Under the pieces are notes generated by a model. The model saw only the letters and a list, made by a program, of their open reading frames with translations. It was not told the origin of the DNA and ran no database searches. 6,426 bases of DNA from Smithellaceae bacterium (GTDB lineage Bacteria; Desulfobacterota; Syntrophia; Syntrophales; JAQULV01), in the NCBI GenBank assembly GCA_028718405.1, contig JAQULV010000083.1, forward strand, positions 1 to 6,426, read 5' to 3'. This document shows positions 5,837 to 6,426 of this stretch, in pieces. Made by a program: the position numbers and the translations under genes. The stretch's first letter is position 1, and each line of letters starts with the position of its first letter.

Positions 5837-6426
5837 ATGTTCGAAGAGAAGTCGATGGCCGCAGTGTTTCAGAATCGGGTAGAGAAGTATGGTGATAAGG
5901 CCTGCGTGGCATATAAGAAGGATGGGGGGGCCTACGTAGATATCTCTTGGAGTGAGATGAACAAGATGGTCAAGGACCTTTGCTACTATCTGATCTCCAA
6001 GGGTGTGGGCAAAGGCGACAAGGTGGCGCTCTTTTCTGCCAACCGTTACGAATGGTGGGTGTCGGATCTCGCGATCCTCTCTGCCGGCGCCGCTGATGCC
6101 CCGATCTACGCCACCAATTCTCCCGAAGAAGCACGCTACGTGATCGACAACTCCGACTCCAAGATGATCATTGTCGATACCAAACAGCACATGAACGATA
6201 TCATCAGCGTCTGGGGCAAGCTTCCGAATCTCGAAGAGATCATCGTTCTGGACGATGTACAGACGCCCGCCGACAAGAAAGTTATCACGTTGAAGGAAGC
6301 GTACAAGCGGGGAGCTGCCGCCGCCAATTGGGATGAGATGGCCAGAAGAATCAACGCCATTGATACGAAAGAGCTGGCCACGCTGATCTACACCTCGGGT
6401 ACGACGGGCAACCCCAAGGGCGTCAT
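5837..6426 (+). CDS. long-chain acyl-CoA synthetase, AMP-forming (3' truncated)
   Basis: This is the N-terminal third of an ANL-superfamily ligase that activates fatty acids with ATP and CoA through an acyl-adenylate. The frame is open from the ATG to the window's end (196 full codons, no stop); family members run to about 600 residues. The opening, MAAVFQNRVEKYGDKACVAYKKDG, is typical of long-chain ligases of the FadD15/ACSL type. KGDKVALFSANRYEWWVSDLAILSAGAADAPIYATNSPEEARYVIDNSDSKMIIVD follows in the usual order. The ATP-binding motif YTSGTTGNPKGV is complete at residues 185-196. The ATG has a strong AAGGAGGG Shine-Dalgarno about 8-9 bases upstream. It is divergent from the CcdA gene. Role in fatty acid uptake, degradation or lipid synthesis cannot be settled from the fragment; chain-length specificity is also unseen. 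Confidence 0.93.
   Translation, partial: MFEEKSMAAVFQNRVEKYGDKACVAYKKDGGAYVDISWSEMNKMVKDLCYYLISKGVGKGDKVALFSANRYEWWVSDLAILSAGAADAPIYATNSPEEARYVIDNSDSKMIIVDTKQHMNDIISVWGKLPNLEEIIVLDDVQTPADKKVITLKEAYKRGAAAANWDEMARRINAIDTKELATLIYTSGTTGNPKGV

Overview
The window is ordinary protein-coding bacterial chromosome. It looks moderately G+C-rich with an AT-rich gap at 5695-5820, and is densely packed with eight genes on alternating strands. I see no tRNA or rRNA, CRISPR array, insertion sequence, phage gene or origin. The gene mix suggests a Gram-negative anaerobe of the Desulfobacterota (Syntrophus-like). It includes an EmrA/EmrB-type drug efflux pair, a DUF493 (YbeD-like) protein, a split DsbD-like thiol relay and a long-chain acyl-CoA ligase. 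That placement is inference from protein style, not proof.

Region 1 (1-2375, + strand): the 3' part of an EmrA-like membrane fusion protein gene is followed after 4 bases by a complete EmrB/QacA-type 14-helix MFS exporter. Together they would form the inner-membrane and periplasmic parts of a tripartite efflux pump; an outer-membrane channel gene is not in view.

Region 2 (2399-3637): a small DUF493 protein (minus) and a membrane-anchored or exported TPR protein (plus) diverge with start codons less than 20 bases apart. A 113-residue acidic soluble protein of unknown function (minus) then faces the TPR gene tail to tail.

Region 3 (3638-4417): an intergenic region with candidate promoters in both directions leads to an exported PEBP (YbhB/YbcL, Raf-kinase-inhibitor-like) protein on the plus strand.

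Region 4 (4420-5655, minus strand): a two-gene operon encodes a CcdA/DsbD-type membrane electron carrier and, downstream, a TlpA/ResA-type exported thioredoxin. The carrier would pass reducing equivalents from cytoplasmic thioredoxin to the exported thioredoxin, which would reduce disulfides outside the inner membrane. The thioredoxin has an unusual second CxxC near its C-terminus.

Region 5 (5656-6426): a 181-base AT-rich divergent intergenic region contains an inverted repeat and a candidate promoter. It precedes the first 196 codons of an AMP-forming long-chain acyl-CoA synthetase that runs off the window.

No clearly novel system is visible. The points most worth a second look are the second CxxC of the thioredoxin, the tight divergent DUF493/TPR start region, the uncharacterised 113-residue protein and the inverted repeat before the acyl-CoA ligase.
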